This document shows positions 7,301 through 13,366 of a DNA stretch of 19,979 nt, in pieces. Source of the stretch: Cyanobacteria bacterium UBA11153 (lineage in GTDB: Bacteria; Cyanobacteriota; Cyanobacteriia; Cyanobacteriales; Coleofasciculaceae). The notes under the pieces are model-generated. The model did no database searches, had not been told where the DNA came from, and saw only the letters and a list, made by a program, of their open reading frames with translations. The first letter of the stretch is position 1. Every line of letters begins with the position of its first letter. The stretch spans positions 2,804-22,782 of the forward strand of contig DOIX01000196.1 in the NCBI GenBank assembly GCA_003511885.1, given 5' to 3'. The translations under genes and the position numbers were made by a program.

Positions 7301-9741
7301 TCGCCTTGTCTTCTATGACGGTAAGCATCGCCTAACATTCCTTGCTGTAATGCCCAATCCTCTGGTAATTCTTCAAACGGATAATCTGGCAACGCATTTT
7401 TCAAGCAAACGATGGCTTTTTCTAAATTTTCCTGTTGATCGCCCCATCTTTTTTCAAATTTCTCAAAATAGGCAAATCCCAACATACTTTGATTTAACGC
7501 CCAAATATCCGGTGAAGCTGAGCTATCACGAGGCAAAAGTGAAATAATTTCATATCCAGCTATAGCAATTTCTAAATTAATCTCAGGATTACCGAGAGGA
7601 AATTTCTTGATCAGTGAACTAAAAATCCCTAAACCACTTAACACTCCAAGTAAAGACTCGGCTTTTGCTACATTTTTGATATTCAGAGCTACATTACTAC
7701 CAATACTTTGTAATTCTTTAATAAATTCCTCATTCAGATGCTCTATATTTTTCTCTAGAAACGAATACAGTACTTGCGGATTATCTTGGCTATTTAAAGC
7801 TGTGAATAGGACTTTAAGTACAAATAGTGGCTCTGGTTCTTGATCAGCAATGGTTTTCGAGAAATGCTCCCTTAACTTTTGCATAAATTGGTTAGTACGG
7901 GTTTGATTCTCAACAACTTGCTGATTTTGAAGTGGAAAATCTTCAGCCGTGTACACTTGCAAAGCATTTTGATAATAATTGAGGGCTTGCTGTAAATTTT
8001 CAGCTAGATTACCTCGAAATCTGAAACTATAAATATTCCCTAAACTCATTTGATTTAATGCCCATAAATTTGGAAAATCCTCACGGTTCTGCACTTCCAA
8101 GGCATCTTGATGGTGACGAATAGCTGTTTCTGTATTTTCTTCTATATCTCTACTCCGAAGTGCAAAATAAGCTTGACCTAAATTATGTTTGGTTATTCCC
8201 CAATCTCCTGGAAATGCTTGACGGGTACGCACCTGCAAAGCATTTTCGTAGTAGGCAATTGCACGTTCTAAATTCTCTTCCTTATCGCCTTTAACGCGAT
8301 TCCTATAGGCATTTCCTAAATTATCTTGTACCCAAGCCCATTGGTATGAGAAAGCCTCACGGGTAAATATCTGTCCGGCATTTTCGTAGCAAGCGATAGC
8401 TTGTTCCCATTTCTCGGCTTGGTTGCCGTCAATACGTTCTTCATAAGCAATCCCCAAATTAATTTGTAATTCCGCCCAATGTTCAGGGAATTCCGTGCGG
8501 GTATGTATTGGAGAAGCAACTTCATAACCTGCGATCGCAATTTCTAAATTGGTAGACTTATCCCCTAGCGGAAAATCTCGAATCAAGGTACTGAAGTGAT
8601 AGATTACTGTCGCAATATTTCTGGCTTGATTAGAGGATACTTTATTTAAAGTAGTTCTTGCCCAAGTGCGTAAAATTTCAACAAATTTCCGAGTCAGTTG
8701 TTGGATATTAGCTTGTAGAAGTGGGTAAATTACTTGTTGATTAAGCCCATTGTGCCAAATTTCGCGTAACACCAAAATTAAGAAACTCTGTTCTGTCTCT
8801 GATAATGTGTCTATAGGTTGGATATCTTGTTCTGGAGTGTAGATATCTCCTTGTTGGAGAAGATGACGTGCATATTCCAGATTTCCGCTTGCCCAATCTG
8901 ATAATTGTGGATAGTTAGATGTATCAACCTGAAGGGCATTTTTGTAGCAAGTGATTGCTCGTTCAAGATTATCTTCTCTATTGCCTTGGATGCGTTCCAT
9001 ATAAGTCTGCCCCATATTAAATTGGGTCATTGCCCAAAGTTCTGGGAGTGCAGCTTTAGTAAGAACTTGTAAAGCTAATTGATAACAAGAAAGAGATTTT
9101 TCAAGATTTTCTGATTTATTCCCCAGAATACGTTCTTTGTATGTATTGCCTAGATCATTTTGAATAACTGACCATTCTCTCGGAAATGCTTCCTTAGTAT
9201 AAATGGGCAAAATACTCTTGAAGCTTGTAATAGCAACTTCCAGATTATATGCTGCTTCGCCTTGAGGAAAAACTTTGATGAATGTACCAAAATTTCCTAT
9301 TAGTCTCGCCAAAAACACAGCTTGTTGATGATTCACCCTGGGAAGCGTTAATCCTAACCAAACTCTTAGCAACGAAGCAAAGTAGTTGTCTATCTTGTCT
9401 AAATTTACCTCTAAAATTGAGTAGACCACCTGTGGATTACCCTGGCTGTTGGCAACACCATCTAAAGCGCGAATCAAAAATCTCAGATATTCTGCTACTT
9501 CTGTAGCTGATAATGATGGCGAGTAGCCAATCCTTCTAGCTATCGTCTCAGCTAGAGCGTATAAAAATGCAGCTTCATCTGTAAAACCTTTTTCTGCCAT
9601 TACTGCTGTGGCTTGTTCCATTGTCTGAACCAACCCTGCATCCAGCAGCTCCTCGGTAGCCCTCAAAATCTCAATTTCTCCACCAGTAGGGCAATGCAAC
9701 AGTGCTTGAATTATACTGATATAAGCCTCAATCCGGTTCAT
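4306..9741 (-). CDS. Giant TPR-CHAT protein, putative caspase-like cysteine protease
   Basis: This 1811-residue protein has a long TPR solenoid and a C-terminal CHAT domain, the caspase-related peptidase family that includes HetF. About 18 repeats of roughly 50 residues, with the pattern W-A-x-x-Q-x-N-L-G-x-A-Y...G-N-x-x-E-N-L-E-x-A-I, run from about 188 to 1250. A helical, charged linker (about 1260-1410) precedes the CHAT domain (about 1415-1811), which ends in the usual HPYYWAAF. The catalytic pair is intact: His1644 in HFSCHG and Cys1686 in LSACETG. A separate module of about 85 residues occurs three times (about 102-187, 334-419, 654-744), each time just ahead of a TPR block; its signature is N-x-Q-V-x-Y, then F-P-x-G, then NLE-x-AI. 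No signal peptide or membrane segment is seen, so it is probably cytoplasmic. It is first gene of a three-gene operon. The ATG at 9741 lacks a strong ribosome-binding site. Proteolytic activity is inferred from the conserved dyad; targets are unknown. Confidence 0.92.
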   Translation of the reverse strand: MNRIEAYISIIQALLHCPTGGEIEILRATEELLDAGLVQTMEQATAVMAEKGFTDEAAFLYALAETIARRIGYSPSLSATEVAEYLRFLIRALDGVANSQGNPQVVYSILEVNLDKIDNYFASLLRVWLGLTLPRVNHQQAVFLARLIGNFGTFIKVFPQGEAAYNLEVAITSFKSILPIYTKEAFPREWSVIQNDLGNTYKERILGNKSENLEKSLSCYQLALQVLTKAALPELWAMTQFNMGQTYMERIQGNREDNLERAITCYKNALQVDTSNYPQLSDWASGNLEYARHLLQQGDIYTPEQDIQPIDTLSETEQSFLILVLREIWHNGLNQQVIYPLLQANIQQLTRKFVEILRTWARTTLNKVSSNQARNIATVIYHFSTLIRDFPLGDKSTNLEIAIAGYEVASPIHTRTEFPEHWAELQINLGIAYEERIDGNQAEKWEQAIACYENAGQIFTREAFSYQWAWVQDNLGNAYRNRVKGDKEENLERAIAYYENALQVRTRQAFPGDWGITKHNLGQAYFALRSRDIEENTETAIRHHQDALEVQNREDFPNLWALNQMSLGNIYSFRFRGNLAENLQQALNYYQNALQVYTAEDFPLQNQQVVENQTRTNQFMQKLREHFSKTIADQEPEPLFVLKVLFTALNSQDNPQVLYSFLEKNIEHLNEEFIKELQSIGSNVALNIKNVAKAESLLGVLSGLGIFSSLIKKFPLGNPEINLEIAIAGYEIISLLPRDSSASPDIWALNQSMLGFAYFEKFEKRWGDQQENLEKAIVCLKNALPDYPFEELPEDWALQQGMLGDAYRHRRQGDRAENMEKALATYQTALERYQPNPRTEAWASLQNRLGIGYFERLKGGTADNIETAISAYEQALSVFKSETHREKWAMVQMNMGNAYQKRQGNSLENLNQAIKHYQEALKVRQRATFPQEWADTQINLSEAYYSLGLLGHRDKAEDFERAIQCLKEAGEIYTRQENPDKWAHIQHNLGVGYSDRVKGNKAENIESAIERLNAALQIRTQKEYPYEWALTLKNLAAVYDERIRGNRQANIELAIDFYQRSLIIFNRENYSHDWAETQGNLGIAYKRLFKAREGSSLEQIIKDLEKAIEHLNKAAQIFQRDRNINSFARTQFELGTCYKDLGHICEINPDENLEKSIQCYQNALAIIKRDISPFLWAECQNSLANAYRHRVQGQKAENHKEAILGFKEALKIHSSQAFPKDYIKTCANLGHAYLEIGKLEPAYYSFKEAIETVESLRGKFTTDDDAKRKLAEEWIQVYQRIVEVCLQIGKTEPEYYAKAWEYAERSKAQTLVELLGSQQIVSTGDIPETLWTELKHLRVTISHQEKILEDEERWARLEYNDVKVDNPDKEINLPDRTKLKKLKEQFDQKLKEANCIAPGFSLTQRVEPQPFGGIRGLLPDDSTAIIEWYILEQGKKFCTFIFTRQSLQPILWESSQKDLEDLQNWQTEYLITYLDQEQRNQWQNKLPDRLQRLAQILHIDEIIAKLPSTCQQIILIPHRYLHLFPLHALPVNQGTWLQLNQATKDLQRPTNPCLLDCFKRGVRYAPSCQTLIVSQARKRPDFNQIFAIQNPTQDLDYADIEVQAILRHFSPIKVLPGLEATKLACTHTYVDELYSSHCLHFSCHGTFDVVSPLDQSGLQLADEFLNMGEIFGLDLRKCRLVVLSACETGLTDFSSISDEYIGLPSGFLYAGSPSIVSSLWAVDDCSTALLMIKLYENLQDPQAYPTIAIALNQAQLWLRNATAAELLEWTNGLNLDENLTKQTQKKLHRRAPGEQPFHHPYYWAAFCAIGQ

Positions 9742-9933
9742 TTTATTTTTAACTTTCTGCGTAGTTTTTATTCATAGAGTGCAGCCCTATCAGCAGATGG
9801 GTTAACCTATCGCCTACCACCAGCAAGAGATAAACAGTCATATTTTGACCCTGCCCTCCGCCTGATAATGAATCTAACATTCACAACTCCTAAACCGCAA
9901 GGCGAAATTTACTAAAATTTGTAACTATGTAGT

Positions 9934-9950
9934 GCGAGCATCTTGCTCGC
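9934..9950. repeat. Short perfect hairpin repeat (GCGAGCA-TCT-TGCTCGC)
   Basis: A perfect 7-bp inverted repeat, GCGAGCA and TGCTCGC, with a 3-base loop sits inside AGTGCGAGCATCTTGCTCGC. Strings of this kind recur in cyanobacterial intergenic DNA (from memory). It lies between the CHAT gene and a coding relic, where no gene needs a terminator on the plus strand. Confidence 0.5.
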
Positions 9951-9987
9951 TAGGGGTTTTGCCTAATTCCTGCACTAATCAGGATTT

Positions 9988-10015
9988 GTTGGGTTGCGCT
10001 ATCGCTTAACCCAAC
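9988..10015. repeat. Small dispersed palindrome (GTTGGGTT...AACCCAAC)
   Basis: GTTGGGTT (9988-9995) and AACCCAAC (10008-10015) are a perfect 8-bp inverted repeat around GCGCTATCGCTT. The flanking CCTACA extends a motif frequently seen dispersed in cyanobacterial genomes (recalled, not searched). Its right arm overlaps the 3' end of the minus-strand coding relic, so the last six codons and the stop of that relic come from repeat sequence. Confidence 0.55.
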
Positions 10016-10208
10016 CTACATTTTTAGCTACTGCACCTGCGAGGTCCGTCAAGCCAAACCATTGCCAGGAGGGAATCCTTTTCCCACTGAAACTACTACC
10101 CTGCTCCACAAAAAGCTGCCCAATGATGCGATCGCATCCTTTGATAAAGTCAAAACCTGCCTCAATGTCTCCTTTGAGCAGCAGGATGATGTCGTCTAAT
10201 GTGCCACA
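9999..10208 (-). pseudogene. Coding relic without a start codon, unknown family
   Basis: Reading leftward from 10208, 69 codons stay open between two stops (TAG at 10211-10209 and TAG at 10001-9999). The product looks protein-like: TLDDIILLLKGDIEAGF, then FIKGCDRIIGQLFVEQG, then SGKRIPSWQWFGLTDLAG. Amphipathic helices and a Trp-rich turn suggest true coding origin rather than chance. No ATG, GTG or TTG start with a ribosome-binding site is present. The C-terminal codons are dispersed-repeat sequence. It is most likely an internal or C-terminal scrap of a lost gene that once lay upstream of the CHAT operon. The parent family is not recognised. Confidence 0.4.
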
Positions 10209-10235
10209 CTAGAAGTAGCGATTCGGGAAAATTTC

Positions 10236-10241
10236 AGGAGG
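10236..10241 (+). promoter_or_regulatory. Ribosome-binding site that sets the Uma2 start
   Basis: A perfect AGGAGG ends eight bases before the ATG at 10250. An ATG at 10199 in the same frame has no such sequence and would add 17 residues outside the family pattern, so 10250 is chosen. Confidence 0.8.
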
Positions 10242-10249
10242 CTTGGCTT

Positions 10250-10816
10250 ATGACAATCTCCATCGAGAAAAAGGTTTGGACAGATGCCGAATTTATAGCA
10301 TTGTCCAAAGATGGGCATCGCTATGAGTTAGTAAATGGGGAACTTGTGGATATGGGCAATTCAGGAATGGAGCATGGCTATGTGGCTTGTCTCTTAGTCG
10401 CTCTTCTGACAACATTTGTGCAGCAGAATAGGTTAGGGGCAGTCTGTGATTCCAGCACAGCATTTACCTTAAAGAACGGGAACAAGCGATCGCCTGATGT
10501 ATCTTTCGTTTCTAAAGAACGGCTCAAGGGCTTAAAGCGTCCGCCTCGTGGGTTTTTTCGAGGTTCTCCAGATTTGGCGGTGGAAATTCTCTCTCCCAGC
10601 AATACGGTTGAGGAAATCCACGAAAAAATTGTGGAATATTTTGACAATGATACTCGCTTAGTCTGGGTAATTCATCCCGATGAAAAATATGTTTTGGTTT
10701 ACCATTCTCCCGAACCAGATTGCTTGCTTCGTCCTCAAGATATGTTAGAAGGTGAAGCCATTGTTCCTGGTTTTTCCATGTCTGTTGCTGAACTATTTGA
10801 AGAATGGGATTTTTAG
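10250..10816 (+). CDS. Uma2 family protein (PD-(D/E)XK nuclease-like fold)
   Basis: This 188-residue protein has the usual Uma2 length and layout. It has an N-terminal helix with the acidic box RYELVNGELV (about 24-33), the core strand SPDVSFV, the signature PDLAVEILSPS, the helix IHEKIVEYFDN and the strand LVWVIHPDEKYVLVY. The tail EGEAIVPGFSMSVAELFE is the typical family ending. The family is assigned to the restriction-endonuclease-like superfamily and is greatly expanded in cyanobacteria, but the physiological role of most members is unknown. The predicted active-site acidic residues and lysine are present, so the fold could be catalytically competent. It faces the damaged leftward Uma2 locus tail to tail across a 58-base gap. 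No toxin-antitoxin partner is visible. Confidence 0.88.
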   Translation: MTISIEKKVWTDAEFIALSKDGHRYELVNGELVDMGNSGMEHGYVACLLVALLTTFVQQNRLGAVCDSSTAFTLKNGNKRSPDVSFVSKERLKGLKRPPRGFFRGSPDLAVEILSPSNTVEEIHEKIVEYFDNDTRLVWVIHPDEKYVLVYHSPEPDCLLRPQDMLEGEAIVPGFSMSVAELFEEWDF

Positions 10817-10835
10817 CGATAAGAGGATCAACATC

Positions 10836-10856
10836 TTGGCTATAGCCAATCTTTTT
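10836..10856 (+). terminator. Terminator between convergent Uma2 loci
   Basis: The perfect 14-bp palindrome TTGGCTATAGCCAA can fold as a 5-bp stem with a TATA loop, and it is followed at once by TCTTTTT. It lies 19 bases after the stop of the rightward Uma2 gene. The T-run orientation fits intrinsic termination of that gene. Confidence 0.5.
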
Positions 10857-10874
10857 CATATTCGGAAAATGCTA

Positions 10875-11462
10875 TTAACTCACCTCTAAACTAAACCCCA
10901 GTAAAACATCTTCCCCCGACAAAATCACAGGAATTCCCACTACTTCCACCTCTTGCCCCATCCGATAAATCTCCACCTGTTTATCCTGATAATTAATCAG
11001 CCAACCCAACCGCAACCCACTCGCTAAATACTCCCGCATCTTATTCTGTAGTGGCTTTAATCTATCCGTTCGAGAACGTAATTCAATCAAAAAATCCGGG
11101 CAAATCGGCGGAAATCCCTCCCTTTGTTCCTGACTCAATCCTTCCCACTTAAATAACTCTACCCAAGCTACATCAGGAGCGCGTGAAGCGAAGCTATCCC
11201 GAAGGGAATCTCCACCTCCGGGTAAACTAAATACAGTCTGAGAACTAAACACTACTCCTAACTGAGTTTGTTCATTCTAGATCGCAACCTTCATAATCAA
11301 ACTTGCTTCTTTATTGCCACTTTCACCACCGATAGGTGTCACAATAATCAACTCTCCTTGAAGTGAACGTTCCAGAGGTAAATCCGGATTAGCCTGACAC
11401 AATTGAAAAAACTCCTCCCGCGTCAGAGTAGTAATTGGATCTAAATTTAATACTGTTGTCAT
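10875..11462 (-). pseudogene. Uma2 family gene interrupted by an in-frame amber codon
   Basis: The frame from the ATG at 11462 encodes a standard Uma2 N-terminus (LTREEFFQLCQANPDLPLER, then GELIIVTPIGGESGN) but meets TAG at 11279-11277 after 61 codons. In the same frame, directly after the stop, the family sequence resumes: NEQTQLGVVFSSQTVF, RAPDVAWVE, FPPICPDFLIELRS, LGWLINYQDKQVEIYR, LSGEDVLLGF. Family members usually have Trp at the stop position (W-N-x-Q-T), so one TGG to TAG change explains it. A second oddity is an extra SLRDSFAS octapeptide before RAPDVAW, caused by a 24-bp in-frame repeat insertion. The start retains a perfect TAAGGAGGT ribosome-binding site, so the lesion is probably recent. 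Readthrough or a sequencing error cannot be excluded. Full length would be about 195 residues. Confidence 0.8.
11181..11210. repeat. Small dispersed repeat inserted in-frame in the Uma2 locus
   Basis: The stretch containing GAAGCGAAGCTATCCCGAAG resembles the small dispersed palindromic repeats of cyanobacteria (recalled). It contains the hairpin TCCC-GAA-GGGA. Relative to the usual Uma2 pattern it adds exactly 24 bp (about 11184-11207), which keeps the reading frame open and adds SLRDSFAS to the product. No second copy was noticed in the window. Confidence 0.6.
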
Positions 11463-11468
11463 CGTATT

Positions 11469-11477
11469 ACCTCCTTA
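11469..11477 (-). promoter_or_regulatory. Strong ribosome-binding site of the interrupted Uma2 gene
   Basis: On the minus strand TAAGGAGGT lies six bases before the ATG at 11462. A near-perfect anti-16S match retained in front of a broken gene supports the chosen start and a recent loss. Confidence 0.75.
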
Positions 11478-11539
11478 TCCTTCATTTTCCCATAGCTACT
11501 AGATTATATCATCTCCTCAAAACTGAATTATTTTCATAA

Positions 11540-11686
11540 TAACGTAAGTTGCTAGTTACAAATATTGACTGTTAGATCCCCCCTAGCCCCCCTTAAAAAG
11601 GGGGGAAATAGATTCAAAGTCCCCCTTTTTAAGGGGGATTTAGGGGGATCGACAAGATCTAAACTCATAACTAGCAACTTGGGTTA
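11540..11686. mobile_element. MITE-like element with nested inverted repeats
   Basis: The outer 19-bp ends TAACGTAAGTTGCTAGTTA (11540-11558) and TAACTAGCAACTTGGGTTA (11668-11686) are inverted copies at 17 of 19 positions. Inside them a second inverted repeat of about 30 bp pairs 11575-11605 with 11621-11650 (GATCCCCCxTA..., core CCCCCTTAAAAAGGGGG). The 147-bp unit has no coding capacity. The C-run/G-run core with TTAAAAA is a very common intergenic sequence in filamentous cyanobacteria (from memory). It sits between the interrupted Uma2 gene and the 485-residue membrane protein gene and could fold into a long hairpin. A solo end occurs at 1842-1860. Confidence 0.7.
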
Positions 11687-11799
11687 ATACTTTAACTGTT
11701 ATACTGATTTTGCTTAAATCAGATCGGAAACTGTTATTCTCGCTATCCCAAGCTAGTTTTCATATCGAGCTACCCATGAAGACAACCGTTTCTGTATTC

Positions 11800-11805
11800 T
11801 ATACT
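11800..11805 (+). promoter_or_regulatory. Candidate -10 element of the 485-residue membrane protein gene
   Basis: TATACT is a five-of-six match to TATAAT and lies 34 bases before the ATG at 11840. No convincing -35 hexamer is seen at the usual distance. The call rests on the -10 match and position only. Confidence 0.35.
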
Positions 11806-11839
11806 AGAAGTAGTTAGAAACTCTCTATACCTATCAGCT

Positions 11840-13297
11840 ATGCCTCTCGAACCTAAAATCATGAAAGCCGTTGAGGAGTTAGGCTACCGCGTTACTGTCG
11901 GCGATGTGGCTACTCGTGCCGGATTGAATATTAATTTAGCAGAACAAGGTTTACTAGCCCTGGCTTCTGAAGCTAGCGGACATTTGCAAGTGGCAGAATC
12001 CGGCGATATTGCTTATCTTTTTCCCAAAAATTTTCGCACTATCCTCCGTAATAAGTTCTTTCGGATACAATTACAGGAATGGTGGTCAAAAATTTGGCGC
12101 GTTTTATTTTATTTAATTAGAATTTCCTTTGGGATTATCCTGATTCTGTCTATTGCCCTGATTGCGATCGCAATTATCATTATTACTATTGCTTCTAGCG
12201 ATAGTGGTGGTGGTGGCGGCGGTGGTGGCGGTGGTAGCAGCAGCAGTGGTAGCAGCAGCAGCAGCGGTGGCGGATTCTGGAATTTCTTTTGGTTATTCGA
12301 TTTTGACTCTCACTACAGCCGCGAAACTAAACGAAGTTCATCTAAAAAACGCTATTCCTCTCGCTATTCTGAAAATAATGAAGAAAAATCTCCCGATATT
12401 CCCCGAAAAAGGGAGATGAACTTTTTAGAATCCATCTTCTCGTTTCTTTTTGGTGATGGCAATCCTAATGCTGAATTAGAAAAATGTCGCTGGCAAGCGA
12501 TTGGCAGAGTAATTCGCAATTCTGGCGGAGCAGTAGTTGCGGAACAAATTGCTCCCTATCTGGATAATATTGGGAACGGATACCAGCGGGAATCTGAAGA
12601 TTATATGTTACAAGTTCTCACTAAATTTAATGGTCGTCCCGAAGTTAGCCCTGATGGGGATATTATCTATCATTTTCCTGAATTACAAACTACTGCCCAA
12701 GAGGATGAATTAGTACTAAACCTACATAATTTTCCTGTTCAGATTGTCGAAGCGGAGGAAGAAAAAAATATTAGTCTTTTTCTGAAAAATCAATTTAATA
12801 AAGTACCAGAATTTGTCACGCCTTATCTTCAGGAAAAGCCTTGGCGTTTTAGTGCCGCTAGTAGCGGACAAATTATCCTGGGAATTGGATTAGGTGGAGT
12901 TAATCTTATTGGTGCTTTGATGTTAGGATCTATGTTAAAGGGAGGGATAGCCACTCAATTAGGCGGATTCGTGGCATTTGTTGCTTCAATTTATGGGATT
13001 TTATTGGCTTACGGTATTGGTTTCTTGACAATTCCCATCATCCGTTACTTTTGGATTCAGTGGAAAAATAGTGAAATTGAAGAGAGAAATCAACAACGTA
13101 AACAAAATGCGATCGCACTAAGAAGAGGAGATACAAATTTACAAGCTAAACTTACCTACGCCCAACAATTTGCTGCTAGAAATGTAATTCGTCCCGATAA
13201 CTTAACCTATACCAGTGAAACAGATTTACTGGATCAAGAAATTGACAAAAAAGCCCAAATTGATGCCGAATGGCAGCGACGTTTAGACTCAAAATAG
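11840..13297 (+). CDS. Conserved cyanobacterial membrane protein with duplicated winged-helix-like domain
   Basis: This 485-residue protein begins EPKIMKAVEELGYRVTVGDVATRAGLN, residues 4-30, a helix-turn-helix-like opening recalled from conserved proteins of cyanobacteria and chloroplasts that databases sometimes label iron-sulfur cluster biosynthesis proteins; that role is unproven here. Domain 1 (about 4-66) ends GDIAYLFPKNF. A long hydrophobic stretch (about 87-118) is the first membrane segment. A Gly10/Ser-rich segment (122-145) then leads into aromatic FWNFFWLFDFD and a basic, charged linker. A second copy of the first domain (about 213-281) ends GDIIYHFPEL. Two more membrane segments follow (about 343-368 and 373-402), with a charged coiled C-terminal tail. 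No strong ribosome-binding site precedes the ATG, but the start fits family pattern. It stands alone transcriptionally. Confidence 0.8.
   Translation: MPLEPKIMKAVEELGYRVTVGDVATRAGLNINLAEQGLLALASEASGHLQVAESGDIAYLFPKNFRTILRNKFFRIQLQEWWSKIWRVLFYLIRISFGIILILSIALIAIAIIIITIASSDSGGGGGGGGGGSSSSGSSSSSGGGFWNFFWLFDFDSHYSRETKRSSSKKRYSSRYSENNEEKSPDIPRKREMNFLESIFSFLFGDGNPNAELEKCRWQAIGRVIRNSGGAVVAEQIAPYLDNIGNGYQRESEDYMLQVLTKFNGRPEVSPDGDIIYHFPELQTTAQEDELVLNLHNFPVQIVEAEEEKNISLFLKNQFNKVPEFVTPYLQEKPWRFSAASSGQIILGIGLGGVNLIGALMLGSMLKGGIATQLGGFVAFVASIYGILLAYGIGFLTIPIIRYFWIQWKNSEIEERNQQRKQNAIALRRGDTNLQAKLTYAQQFAARNVIRPDNLTYTSETDLLDQEIDKKAQIDAEWQRRLDSK
12203..12274 (+). repeat. In-frame trinucleotide low-complexity tract (Gly/Ser)
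   Basis: Ten GGT/GGC codons followed by runs of AGC/AGT broken by GGT encode a poly-Gly then poly-Ser segment at residues 122-145 of the membrane protein, immediately after its first membrane segment. Codons are nearly identical (GGT/GGC, AGC), as expected for triplet expansion by slippage. Length changes here would keep the frame. Confidence 0.8.
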
Positions 13298-13304
13298 CTT
13301 GATA

Positions 13305-13319
13305 AGCTGTGGAACAGCT
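13305..13319 (+). terminator. Hairpin after the membrane protein gene
   Basis: AGCTGT-GGA-ACAGCT is a perfect 6-bp stem with a 3-base loop beginning eight bases after the stop codon. It is followed by AAATTAAATTAG rather than a clean T-run, so termination here is only possible. Confidence 0.3.
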
Positions 13320-13366
13320 AAATTAAATTAGTAAGCTGCTGCTCATTTAAACTGTATATTTTCCAT

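Noticed and set aside
9742..9800. Promoter for the CHAT operon
   Set aside because: The AT-rich leader has no convincing -10/-35 pair, so no element was called.
9994..10212. 72-codon plus-strand open frame upstream of the intact Uma2 gene
   Set aside because: It is the antisense shadow of the more protein-like minus-strand relic, is low in complexity and proline/serine-rich, and starts inside a dispersed repeat with no ribosome-binding site.
10199..10249. Upstream ATG extending the intact Uma2 protein by 17 residues
   Set aside because: There is a perfect AGGAGG directly before the ATG at 10250, and the added residues do not resemble the family N-terminus.
10524..10859. 111-codon minus-strand open frame opposite the intact Uma2 gene
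   Set aside because: It lies antisense to conserved Uma2 motifs and crosses the predicted terminator, so it is a shadow frame.
12162..12419. Plus-strand open frame rich in Val/Ala inside the membrane protein gene
   Set aside because: It is a frame-shifted reading of the GGN/AGC triplet tract, overlapping a well-supported longer gene.
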